Shown here piece after piece: positions 1-7,923 of a stretch of DNA of 50,263 bases; positions within the stretch are counted from its first letter, which is position 1, and each line of letters starts with the position of its first letter. A program made the position numbers and the translations under genes. The notes under the pieces were generated by a model, which saw only the letters and a list, made by a program, of their open reading frames with translations, did not search any database and was not told where the DNA came from. This DNA is from Sedimentisphaerales bacterium. GTDB taxonomy: Bacteria > Planctomycetota > Phycisphaerae > Sedimentisphaerales > Anaerobacaceae. The stretch is taken from positions 1-50,263 of the forward strand of contig JAFGGH010000030.1 in assembly GCA_016930645.1 (NCBI GenBank). Direction: 5' to 3'.

Positions 1-32
1 CGGAGGGCAGGCAGGTGACGGTGCTAATCAAA

Positions 33-70
33 AGTCGCCGTCCGCCTTGGGCGGATAAATATCGGCGACT
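33..70. repeat. Hairpin repeat, TCCGCC...GGATAAA family, copy 1
   Basis: Outer arms AGTCGCCG (33-40) and CGGCGACT (63-70) enclose an inner stem TCCGCC/GGCGGA (41-46/50-55). The string from 40 onward closely matches two other intergenic places in the window (16990-17016 and, reversed, 22764-22788), so this is a dispersed repeat rather than a chance hairpin. Confidence 0.6.
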
Positions 71-102
71 GCTAAACGAATCAAAAATAAAAAAGAGAGT
101 AA

Positions 103-122
103 CCCCGTCATAAATGACGGGG
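103..122. terminator. Hairpin, possible terminator of a gene left of the window
   Basis: Perfect 8-bp arms CCCCGTCA (103-110) and TGACGGGG (115-122) around a TAAA loop. There is no convincing T-run on the plus side; an A-rich run precedes it, so the minus reading has delayed T's. No gene is visible in bases 1-299, so its client is unknown. Confidence 0.35.
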
Positions 123-192
123 CTAAATTTGGCGGAGCCGTGGCCAGCATAGAATTTGGGACAGATACATATATCCAAATCTATTATTATTT

Positions 193-201
193 TGTTATAA
201 T
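193..201 (+). promoter_or_regulatory. Extended -10 promoter for der
   Basis: TGTTATAAT is a perfect extended -10 element (TGnTATAAT). No good -35 lies 17 bp upstream, as is usual for extended -10 promoters. A start near 208 would give a leader of about 90 nt that contains the inverted repeat pair at 214-276. Confidence 0.5.
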
Positions 202-213
202 GCTTCTTTTGTC

Positions 214-276
214 GTCATACCTGCGAAAGCAGGTATCCATACTTAAAAGCTGGATTCCCGCCTGCGCGGGAATGAC
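214..276. repeat. Inverted pair of 26-bp palindromic elements (dRS3-like)
   Basis: Bases 214-239 and the reverse complement of 251-276 agree at 20 of 26 positions (GTCAT..CC.GCG...TCCA), separated by 11 bp. The right copy contains ATTCCC-N8-GGGAAT, the pattern of the Neisseria dRS3 repeat. Each copy is palindromic and the pair can form one long stem within the der leader. Probably a dispersed mobile-type repeat. Confidence 0.65.
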
Positions 277-299
277 ATAAAGCGTTCGGGAAGAATGAT

Positions 300-1616
300 A
301 TGACGATAGCACGGGTTGCGATAATCGGCAGGCCTAACGTCGGTAAAAGCTCACTGTTAAACGCGTTAGCGGGTCAGATGATAAGTATAGTCGAGGCGAC
401 CGCCGGCGTTACGCGCGACAGGGTCAGCACCATTATCGAAAAAGACGACAAATACTTCGAGCTTGTCGATACAGGCGGATACGGGATTGTCGATGCCGAC
501 CAGCTTGGCGACCATATCGAAAGCCAAATCCGGCAGGCCATAGAATCGGCGGACGTTGTAGTGTTTATGGTCGATATTCGTGACGGAGTTACGCCGCTTG
601 ATAAGACTATCGCGCAATTGCTCCGCAGGGAAGATTTGAAAGTAATCGGCGTAGCCAATAAGGCTGATACGGCAAGGATGTTTCCGCAGGCAGGTGAATT
701 TACAAGACTTGGTTTCGGCGAGTTTCTGTGCATATCGACTTTGAATAATCTCAACAAATCCGTTCTTCTTGAAAAAATTATTGATGAAATCTCACACTTA
801 GAATCGGGAAAGCCGGATGAGCCTGTGATGAAAATCGCTATTGTCGGCAAACGCAACGCCGGCAAAAGCACCCTTTTAAACGCAATGGTTGGTGAAGAGA
901 GGGTAATCGTCAGCGAGACGCCCGGCACGACAAGGGACGCTATAGATGTGCGATTTCAAAAAGACGGCAAGACCATTGTAGCTATCGACACAGCAGGCGT
1001 GCGAAAAAAAGGCAAGATGTCCGACAGTATCGAGTTTTACAGTTTTGTCAGGGCCGAGCGCTCGATAAAAAGCGCTGATGTAGTGCTGTTTTTAATCGAT
1101 TCGACGTTAGATATATCACAAATCGATAAGAAGCTGGCAAAACTTATCGCCGATGAGCACAAGGCCTGCATAATCGTTATCAATAAATGGGACCTGGCTA
1201 AAGAACAGGCCTCTACCGAAGATTATGAAGATTATCTGACAAAGGTGCTGCCGGTAATGAAGTACGCCCCGATAGCATTTACCACCGCAAAAGATGCCAA
1301 AAATGTACAGAGCGTTCTTGATTTAGCGGCGGAACTTTTCAAGCAGGCAACGACCACACTATCAACCGGCAGGCTGAACAAGGCCTTTGAAGCTATAAGG
1401 GCCGAGCGGGCAGGTTCGAAGAAAGGCCAGGCAGGCAGGCCGAAGATATATTACGCGACCCAAATCGCGGTCAATCCGGTTACAATACTGATGTTCGTTA
1501 ATAAGCCGCAACTATTCGATGAAAATTATAAGAGGTTTATAATAAACAAATTGCAAACACTTCTACCGGTGGGAGAAGTGCCGATACGATTACTGGCAAG
1601 GGCGCATAGGAAGTAA
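300..1616 (+). CDS. der: Ribosome biogenesis GTPase Der (EngA)
   Basis: Essential double GTPase needed for 50S subunit assembly. Two G domains are visible: the first has GRPNVGKS (10-17), DTGG (57-60) and NKAD (120-123); the second has GKRNAGKS (183-190), DTAG (230-233) and NKWD (295-298). A C-terminal KH-like domain follows from about 350. At 438 residues it has the family length. The second P-loop reads KRNAG rather than the usual RPNVG, which still satisfies GxxxxGK[ST]. The ATG at 300 follows GGAAG. It is monocistronic as far as can be seen. Confidence 0.97.
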   Translation: MTIARVAIIGRPNVGKSSLLNALAGQMISIVEATAGVTRDRVSTIIEKDDKYFELVDTGGYGIVDADQLGDHIESQIRQAIESADVVVFMVDIRDGVTPLDKTIAQLLRREDLKVIGVANKADTARMFPQAGEFTRLGFGEFLCISTLNNLNKSVLLEKIIDEISHLESGKPDEPVMKIAIVGKRNAGKSTLLNAMVGEERVIVSETPGTTRDAIDVRFQKDGKTIVAIDTAGVRKKGKMSDSIEFYSFVRAERSIKSADVVLFLIDSTLDISQIDKKLAKLIADEHKACIIVINKWDLAKEQASTEDYEDYLTKVLPVMKYAPIAFTTAKDAKNVQSVLDLAAELFKQATTTLSTGRLNKAFEAIRAERAGSKKGQAGRPKIYYATQIAVNPVTILMFVNKPQLFDENYKRFIINKLQTLLPVGEVPIRLLARAHRK

Positions 1617-1722
1617 AGATAGTGAATAGTCGTTAGTGAATAGTGAATAGGTTTTAGCGTACAGGGTACAGCATACAGGGGATAGGATTTACGAATGACG
1701 AGTACGAATTACGCCAGACACC
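1617..1722. repeat. Low-complexity intergenic mosaic with TAGTGAATAG direct repeats
   Basis: AGTGAATAGT (1621-1630) is followed by overlapping TAGTGAATAG copies (1634-1643, 1641-1650), then repeated TACAGGG strings and two near copies of ACGAATTACG. No open frame is credible. It separates der from the convergent gene at 1726. Confidence 0.5.
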
Positions 1723-1725
1723 TAA

Positions 1726-2382
1726 CTATGCGTCTTTATATAGAAATTTTTCGTCCTTAAAAAGATTGGAGTGAACTACATTGGTAAAATGCTGATCGAA
1801 ATAGGCAGCTTGCTTTAATGCCCATATTAGATCTTTTGCATCATAATAAACGATAGCGTCAAGAGGAAAGATTTCATCTAAATAATGACTGTGTATCTTA
1901 TTAACAAATTCCTGCAAATCCTTCCAAAACTGCTCATTATCATCTTTTGAAACTACACCCAACGTTTGATTGGAAATTGTTGTTTTGACATCAAAATGTG
2001 CAATAATTTTATTTCTCGCAGGTTCGATTTTGTCTCTAAATTTGTGAATCCTGTCAGACAGTTTTTTAAGTCCAAGATGTTTTTGAATTTCAGAGTCAAT
2101 TTGCTCTAGGATATATTTGATTGTAAGATTACCGCCCTTCCTGGAATAAGCAGAGTCTGTTAGCTTACAAATGTTTAAGAATATATAATCAATTAGAATG
2201 AGTTGAATATAGCTAAAAAAAGTCCTCGCAGTTTTATTTAAAAGTTCGAGTCGTTTTTCTCCACCCTCATAAAGAATACAATACTCGTTATAAACAGTTC
2301 TAATCCAACAACATTGATCGCAAAACTGCTTTACGATTTCTTTTATATCTTCTTGTTCACTTGACACAAAGATACCTCGCAC
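1726..2382 (-). CDS. HEPN-domain protein, AbiU2-like
   Basis: A 218-residue helical protein with no signal peptide. Residues 123-129 read RNKIIAH, an R-x5-H match to the HEPN RNase motif (R-x4-6-H), and the flanking pattern (helical N-half, EPARNKIIAHFD, C-terminal aromatic helices) resembles the HEPN family called AbiU2. Such proteins include abortive-infection and toxin RNases, but no nucleotidyltransferase or antitoxin partner is adjacent, so defence is only a suggestion. The listed GTG (2382) is only about 5 nt from the predicted transcript start; the GTG at 2367, preceded by GAGG, is an alternative start. Its AT-rich, repeat-flanked position suggests an acquired gene. Confidence 0.6.
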   Translation of the reverse strand: MRGIFVSSEQEDIKEIVKQFCDQCCWIRTVYNEYCILYEGGEKRLELLNKTARTFFSYIQLILIDYIFLNICKLTDSAYSRKGGNLTIKYILEQIDSEIQKHLGLKKLSDRIHKFRDKIEPARNKIIAHFDVKTTISNQTLGVVSKDDNEQFWKDLQEFVNKIHSHYLDEIFPLDAIVYYDAKDLIWALKQAAYFDQHFTNVVHSNLFKDEKFLYKDA

Positions 2383-2393
2383 TAATTTCCCAA

Positions 2394-2422
2394 AGCGTAG
2401 TCAGTTAATTGGTGGTTGTCAA
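2394..2422 (-). promoter_or_regulatory. Promoter for the HEPN gene
   Basis: On the minus strand TTGACA (2422-2417) is 17 bp from TACGCT (2399-2394). The -35 is perfect and the -10 keeps TA...T. It faces the gene ending at 1726 and lies back to back with the plus-strand promoter at 2468. Confidence 0.45.
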
Positions 2423-2467
2423 GGGCGGACAATCAGTCATAATTTTCAAAAAAACTCCATTTTTTAC

Positions 2468-2496
2468 TTGACAAATGTTTGCTCATATGTTAAAAT
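2468..2496 (+). promoter_or_regulatory. Strong plus-strand promoter without an obvious gene
   Basis: TTGACA (2468-2473), a 17-bp spacer and TAAAAT (2491-2496) match the housekeeping consensus closely. The transcript would start near 2503 and run through the repeat at 2640-2810 into the antisense of the 1451-residue gene. No convincing protein lies directly downstream, so it may serve a non-coding or decayed unit. Confidence 0.5.
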
Positions 2497-2566
2497 ACAC
2501 AATAGTTCACCGATTAACGAACATATTAACAACTAAAAATGCAAAACTACAATTCAAAATTTACCC

Positions 2567-2810
2567 CTCTTTGTGTCTTTGAGTTTTTTGTGCTTTATGC
2601 GGCCATCTTTTTTAGTGTTAATTCGTGTGAATTCGTGGTTGCTTTTTTTGCAAAACAAAGCCAATTTTGTGGATTTTTACCCCAAAAACACAGATTCAAA
2701 GCCAAAACGAACCCAATTCAAAGCCAAACGAACCCAAACGAAGCCAATTTTAGCCCAAAAAGAGGGGTGTGTAAAAAAACGAACCCAATTCAAAGCCAAT
2801 TTTGAAAGGC
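2567..2810. repeat. Mosaic intergenic repeat with ACGAACCCAATTCAAAGCCA units
   Basis: The 20-bp string ACGAACCCAATTCAAAGCCA occurs exactly at 2707-2726 and 2779-2798, with a degenerate unit ACGAACCCAAACGAAGCCA between. Upstream are TTTGTGTCTTTG and ATTCGTGTGAATTCGTGG segments, and TTTGTGTCTTTGTGTTTT recurs at about 38025. The open frames across it translate into NPIQSQ-type simple repeats and look spurious. Confidence 0.6.
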
Positions 2811-2825
2811 AAAATTTCGATGGTA

Positions 2826-5800
2826 TCAAACGTTGATAAGCTCTTTAATGGCAGAGGTTTTTCGTTGGCGGACCTGCTCGACGAAGGCCTCAAGCTTGGT
2901 CTCCAGCGTCGGATCCTCCTGGCCGTCGAAAGTTATATTCAATATCGGCATATTATCACAGTCTCTGCTTATGCGTTGTGTCTGAGTACTGACTATCGTC
3001 GACGGCATGCAGGTAAACGGCATCACATTGACAACGCCGCCGAAACCCTGATGGTGATATTCGAGCATTTTCCCGATACTGAGAATCGCTTCGCCCTCGA
3101 AGCTGTCGTGCATATAAGGCGATGCCAATTTAAGCACATGTTCAACAGGCGCTTCGGCGAGAGGCCCGAACCCTGCCTCTAATGGTTTGGCTAATTGTTT
3201 TTCAATCCGCCTCTGCACAAAGTCCTGAACTTTATTGGTGAGCATGTTGCGGAACTGACGGCGGCGTCCGGCCATTCGCATTCGTGTTATGTTGGTATAA
3301 TAAATCCACTCGGCAAGAGAGGCCAAATCGCAGGCTGCGCCAAGCCTTTCAAGCCTGGCAATTATATTGGAATTGGCGAATGGATGACTTCGAACATATA
3401 TCTCACCGACTATGCCTATCCTCGGCTTGCTTGATTCTTTATCAAAATGAATCGAGGAAAAATCCTCTGATATGGACTCCATAAGCTCGACTATCTTTCT
3501 GAAACCTGATTTTTGCTCGATGGCATTTATATACCTCTTTAAGGATTTGTCGTAAACATCCTTCGCCTGTTGTTTATCAGCAGCGTAAGGCCTTACACGA
3601 AGAATAAGCTTGCCGAGTAAATCGATGCCTACCGCCGATATCCATATATCCTTCATAAGAGACGTTGTTGAAGAGCCGTCCAGTGACTGCCTGAAGTGTT
3701 CATAAAATCTGTCATCCTGATTCGGAGAGATAATAGGTACATTATTTGTGCCTGCGTACTTTAGAATCGTACGGTGCAGGCAGTTGTACATACCAAAGCG
3801 GCATGGTCCCGAGCCGCTTGGCATAAAGAATGCGGCTTGTTCAGGTCCGTTTTTCTCAATCACCTTAAGCATGTCACCTGTAGTGATTGCACAGGGAAGA
3901 CATTCCTTACCGGTCGTAAAGCGTCTGCCTTTTATCAGCGTCTCTTCATCGGCAAGCGGCATTACCTCGGACGGCTGGCCGTAAGACCTGAAACACGCGG
4001 CAATGCCGTAGGAAACATCGCTCATATACGGAAGATAAAACGTTCTTTTTTTATCAACGGTGCTTAACCAGCTCGTTTTAACCAAGTCTGTTTTCTTTTG
4101 CGAGCTGTAATGTTTTAAGCTCTCCAGATACGCTTCGAGCCGGGTTATAACTCCGGCGTCGGCTGAGTGCTCATCCAGCTCGAGCTGCAGGCAGGGCTTT
4201 TCAGCCATTATATCCTTGAACAGCGTAAGCAAAAATGAATCGGGCCCGCAACTGAAATTTGAAAGATATACTGCAAACAGCCTCGGGTCACTTTTGATAA
4301 TCTCCGCGGCTCGCAATATCTTCTGGCCGTAGCTCCAGTAAGTCTGACTGTGAAGCTGCACATCACTTAGTGGTGCACGGCCAAGCCTGAGCATATCCAT
4401 CGGTATAACATCGACACCGTGTTCAGCCATTTTTTTAGGCAGGTTAAGATTCACCCCGTTGTCACAGCCGTTGTAAGGACGGCTAACCAAGACAAAAAGT
4501 TTCCGGTCTTTTTTAATGCCGCTTAATATCTCATCGCCTTTGGCCTTGAGCTCTTCATCGAAATCACTCTGTGCCTTTAGGGCTTTCTTCAGTGCCTCTT
4601 TAACTCTCGACGGCGACACATCAAGCTCTTTTACCAGCTCAATAAAACTTTCGGTCAGCAGCTTATCACCTTCCCCGAGCCTCATAGGCGCAGTCAAAAT
4701 TCGTGTCTTGCCGAGCTTGTCGGCAAAAGCGGTGCGCACCTGATAGACAAAAGACTGCACATAAGGACAAAGCTGATTGTGCTTGTTTTCTTCAAATACT
4801 TTTGTCATCGAAACTATGCTCGGCAGCAGGATATAGTCAGGCTGTTTTTCCAGAAGCTCAACAATATGACCATAGGCCACTTTCACCGGGAAACAGGTTA
4901 GCGCGGTAACAGCTTCAACGCCTTTTCGTATAATGCTCTTATCCGTATCCGGTGAAAGAACAATTTCAAAACCAAGCTCACTAAAGAACCTGCTGAAAAG
5001 CGGCAGCAGCTGTTGAAATATAAGCGCCCTCGGAATACCTATCGTAATCCAAGAGGACAAGCCGTTTTTCCTCTCATCAGTCAGGCCGGAATACTCCAGC
5101 AGTTTGCTTTTTCTGAATTCAAACGCTCCAAGTCGTGATCTCTTTGCGCTTTTCTTTTTAAGGTTGTACCTGTCACAACGTGAACCGTAATAAAGCGGCT
5201 CAGAACCAGGCATCAGCACCTTTTTTATTTCACAGTTATTTGCGCAATGCTCACAGGTGAAGGGCTCGACAGAATAATCTATGTTTATGATATTCTCGAA
5301 GCCTCGAAAGGTACTTTTGACGTCTTTGCCTTTTTGGCACGATATTTTTTTCATATGCTCGGCGGCAATCGCAGCGGCGCCCAAGGCACCTGTAACCTCG
5401 TGGTGGTCCGGCACCATAATTGGTTTACCTACAATCTTTTCAAATGCCGCCCAGACCGCCGTGTTAAAGGCCGTACCCCCCTGGAAACAAATGTGATTAC
5501 CAATTCTTCTCTGGCCCACCACCCGGTTTAGATAATTGGTTACGATAGAATAGCTAAGGCCCGCGACTAAATCCGGTGTAATCGCTCCCTGCTGTTGATA
5601 ACCTAAAAGGTCTGACTCCATAAAAACCGTACATCTTTCACCAAGCTTAATCGGCTTTTCGCTTTGGAAGGCGAGATTGGCAAACTCATCTTCGACGCTA
5701 ATATCAAGTCGCTGGGCCTGCTCCTCGAGGAATGATCCGGTGCCTGCGGCGCAGGCGTGATTCATTTCAAAATCGACAACAACTCCATTTTCTAAAGAGA

Positions 5801-7181
5801 TGTACTTGCTGTCCTGCCCGCCTATTTCAAATATTGTATCAACTTCCGGGTTTACTATAGCCGCCCCCGCGGCCTGAGCGGTTATCTCGTTAATTACGAT
5901 ATCTGCTCCAATGAAGTCGCCTGTAAGGTACCTTCCTGAGCCAGTAGAGGCAGCTCCTCTGATATTAACCTTGCCGGCAACTTTCCCTGAGACAATATCC
6001 AGCCCTTCTTTCACCGCTTCAAGCGGCCTGCCGGCAGTCATAAGATAAGCCTTAGCCAGCACCCTTTTTGACCTGTCCATTACCACAACATTAGTGCTTA
6101 TCGAGCCAACATCAACACCCAGATACGCTTCGACAGGGCTGCCGCTCCGCTCAAGTAATTCTTCATAGATCCTGCTTTGCGGAGGCGGCATTTTCGGTTT
6201 ACCAAGTGCTTCCAGCCTCGGCGCTTTGCTAAGAGATGAGTCCCGCCGGCTCAGATACTCATCAACTTTCTCAAATTTAATCTCGCCGCATTGTTTTGAT
6301 TGGCCTCGGCTTTTCGCCGCAAGGACCGCACCAATCGCACCGGTGAATAAGTGCTCATCCGGAACAAACATCTGGCCTTCCGTAAGCTCAAATGTTTTTT
6401 CTATTGCCCTGACCACGCCCAGATTTGAAGCGACTCCGCCTGTAAATATTATCGGTTTTACAAACTCCCTTCCGCATCCGAGGTTGCTTTTCAAATTTCG
6501 CGCCAGCGCCAAGCATAAACCTGCTACTATATCCCTGACGGGCGTCGCCTGCTGCTGCAGATGTATCATATCACTTTTCGCAAAGACCGAACACCTGCCT
6601 GCCATACACGGAACCGACTTGCTCGATATGGCAAGATTTCCAAACTCCTCTTCTATTTTAATCCCGAGGCGTTCAGCCTGCTGGTCAAGGAATGAGCCGG
6701 TTCCCGCCGCACAAACACTGTTTAGTGCAAAGTCCCGAATTTTCAGACTTTCGCCTTCTCTTGAAAGAAAGATGAGCTTGTTGTCCTGTCCGCCAATCTC
6801 AATCACAGTTACCTGTCTAAAGTGAGGGTATAGATAAGATATCGCAGATGCTTGGGCAGTAACCTCATTTATCAAGGGTATACCAAAAATATCGGCCACC
6901 TTGCCAGCCGACGAACCAGTTGCAGAGACAAAATTTATCCTGAAAAGCTCAAGGCAATTACCTACCTGCCATAATTGCTTCTGTAGTGTTTCCAGCGGCT
7001 TACCTTTAGTCCGCAGGTAACTTTTAAAAATCATCCTTCTTTGCTCGTCTAAAACAACGACATTACTACTTGTTGAGCCGATGTCTATGCCGAGACACAA
7101 GGAATGCCCTTCCTGTGGAAATCTGGCATTTAGGGTATTTCCTTCAAGGCCAACAGATTTTTTATCCATACTGCCTTCCAT
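2826..7181 (-). CDS. Giant BadF/BcrA-type activase fused to dehydratase-like domains
   Basis: A 1451-residue protein of the 2-hydroxyacyl-CoA dehydratase activator superfamily. Two ASKHA ATPase modules are in tandem: the first begins GIDIGST (31-37) and the second GVDVGS (355-360). Each has CAAGTGSF (157-164, 477-484) and a second cysteine in GRC or ERC (C197, C517), the pair that binds the [4Fe-4S] cluster between two activator subunits. Residues about 640-1451 follow the DUF2229/HgdB-like pattern, with C643, C646, C650 and C669 and a GKECLPC motif near 1091-1097. In the family, ATP hydrolysis drives low-potential electron transfer; the substrate here is unknown. Having both ATPase halves in one chain suggests an internal pseudo-dimer. 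A second ATG at 7169 is possible. It stands alone, facing away from the dnaN region. Confidence 0.9.
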   Translation of the reverse strand: MEGSMDKKSVGLEGNTLNARFPQEGHSLCLGIDIGSTSSNVVVLDEQRRMIFKSYLRTKGKPLETLQKQLWQVGNCLELFRINFVSATGSSAGKVADIFGIPLINEVTAQASAISYLYPHFRQVTVIEIGGQDNKLIFLSREGESLKIRDFALNSVCAAGTGSFLDQQAERLGIKIEEEFGNLAISSKSVPCMAGRCSVFAKSDMIHLQQQATPVRDIVAGLCLALARNLKSNLGCGREFVKPIIFTGGVASNLGVVRAIEKTFELTEGQMFVPDEHLFTGAIGAVLAAKSRGQSKQCGEIKFEKVDEYLSRRDSSLSKAPRLEALGKPKMPPPQSRIYEELLERSGSPVEAYLGVDVGSISTNVVVMDRSKRVLAKAYLMTAGRPLEAVKEGLDIVSGKVAGKVNIRGAASTGSGRYLTGDFIGADIVINEITAQAAGAAIVNPEVDTIFEIGGQDSKYISLENGVVVDFEMNHACAAGTGSFLEEQAQRLDISVEDEFANLAFQSEKPIKLGERCTVFMESDLLGYQQQGAITPDLVAGLSYSIVTNYLNRVVGQRRIGNHICFQGGTAFNTAVWAAFEKIVGKPIMVPDHHEVTGALGAAAIAAEHMKKISCQKGKDVKSTFRGFENIINIDYSVEPFTCEHCANNCEIKKVLMPGSEPLYYGSRCDRYNLKKKSAKRSRLGAFEFRKSKLLEYSGLTDERKNGLSSWITIGIPRALIFQQLLPLFSRFFSELGFEIVLSPDTDKSIIRKGVEAVTALTCFPVKVAYGHIVELLEKQPDYILLPSIVSMTKVFEENKHNQLCPYVQSFVYQVRTAFADKLGKTRILTAPMRLGEGDKLLTESFIELVKELDVSPSRVKEALKKALKAQSDFDEELKAKGDEILSGIKKDRKLFVLVSRPYNGCDNGVNLNLPKKMAEHGVDVIPMDMLRLGRAPLSDVQLHSQTYWSYGQKILRAAEIIKSDPRLFAVYLSNFSCGPDSFLLTLFKDIMAEKPCLQLELDEHSADAGVITRLEAYLESLKHYSSQKKTDLVKTSWLSTVDKKRTFYLPYMSDVSYGIAACFRSYGQPSEVMPLADEETLIKGRRFTTGKECLPCAITTGDMLKVIEKNGPEQAAFFMPSGSGPCRFGMYNCLHRTILKYAGTNNVPIISPNQDDRFYEHFRQSLDGSSTTSLMKDIWISAVGIDLLGKLILRVRPYAADKQQAKDVYDKSLKRYINAIEQKSGFRKIVELMESISEDFSSIHFDKESSKPRIGIVGEIYVRSHPFANSNIIARLERLGAACDLASLAEWIYYTNITRMRMAGRRRQFRNMLTNKVQDFVQRRIEKQLAKPLEAGFGPLAEAPVEHVLKLASPYMHDSFEGEAILSIGKMLEYHHQGFGGVVNVMPFTCMPSTIVSTQTQRISRDCDNMPILNITFDGQEDPTLETKLEAFVEQVRQRKTSAIKELINV

Positions 7182-7923
7182 AGCGTCACTTTCTAATAAA
7201 AGCGTTCAGGATATATTAATAAATCAACAGCATTTATTCCAGCCTCTTTGTGTCCTTTTTCAATCAACTAAGATTCTCAAATTAGCTGCGTGCGGTTGGT
7301 ATATATACTATATATATATACCACGTTACTGTCAACTTTTTTTGTTTTTTTTCTTAAAGGCCTCCTTCAATTATTCTATTAACCAAATGACGACTAATAG
7401 CAGGTTTTCCACAGGTTTTCCCCCGTTATTGCCTGCAAAAAACTACTATCACGTGGAAAAAGGAGTAATGAGGGCTACGAATTCCCCGTAAAAAAACATG
7501 TGGAAAACCTGTTAATGATGCCGTTAAAAGTACCGTCGTTATCTATGTAAACAATGGTAAAGGCTGTATACTTTTTGCTTCAAGTTACAATCCAACAAAT
7601 AACACAACAGGCTATCCACCCTCTTGCCGTTTTTTTGTTTTTTATAACCTCTTAATTAACTGTGCTTTACAGTATCGTTTATAAACTTGTTTACATTTTT
7701 ACATAGTATATGAATACTACTAATAATTTTTCTACTACATAATATTTATAATACTCCCTCATTTAACTGCATACCGAGAAACAGTAAATAAACTCCATAA
7801 AAGCCTCGTTTTCAGGAAAAATAAATTGTTCAAGTCCTTCTTTTCAGTTAAACTAATGAATTAAATATCTGTTAGTCAGAAGCGGTTAAATACTGTGTTA
7901 AAAAGTTATTTCAGGGGTCTTAA
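7182..7923. other. Candidate replication origin (oriC)
   Basis: A 740-bp AT-rich gap upstream of dnaN, dciA and gyrB. It holds a perfect 13-bp inverted pair, CAGGTTTTCCACA (7401-7413) and its complement (7499-7511), each containing TTTTCCACA, one base from the DnaA box TTATCCACA. A third related site is TTTTCCACG (minus, 7452-7460), and CTATCCACC lies at 7612-7620. An alternating TA tract at about 7300-7320 could be an unwinding region. There is no credible gene. dnaA itself is not in the window. The call rests on box spacing, AT content and neighbouring genes. Confidence 0.55.

Noticed and set aside
2505-2522. GTTCACCGATTAACGAAC as a LexA-like operator
   Set aside because: Only the four outermost bases of each arm and the central A/T pair match, too weak for an operator call.
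2539-2836. Overlapping small plus frames with NPIQSQ-type repeats
   Set aside because: They are translations of the intergenic repeat units, with no ribosome site and no plausible fold.
7081-7491. Plus-strand open frame crossing the activase start and the origin gap
   Set aside because: Its first third is antisense to the activase N terminus and the rest is AT-rich origin sequence.
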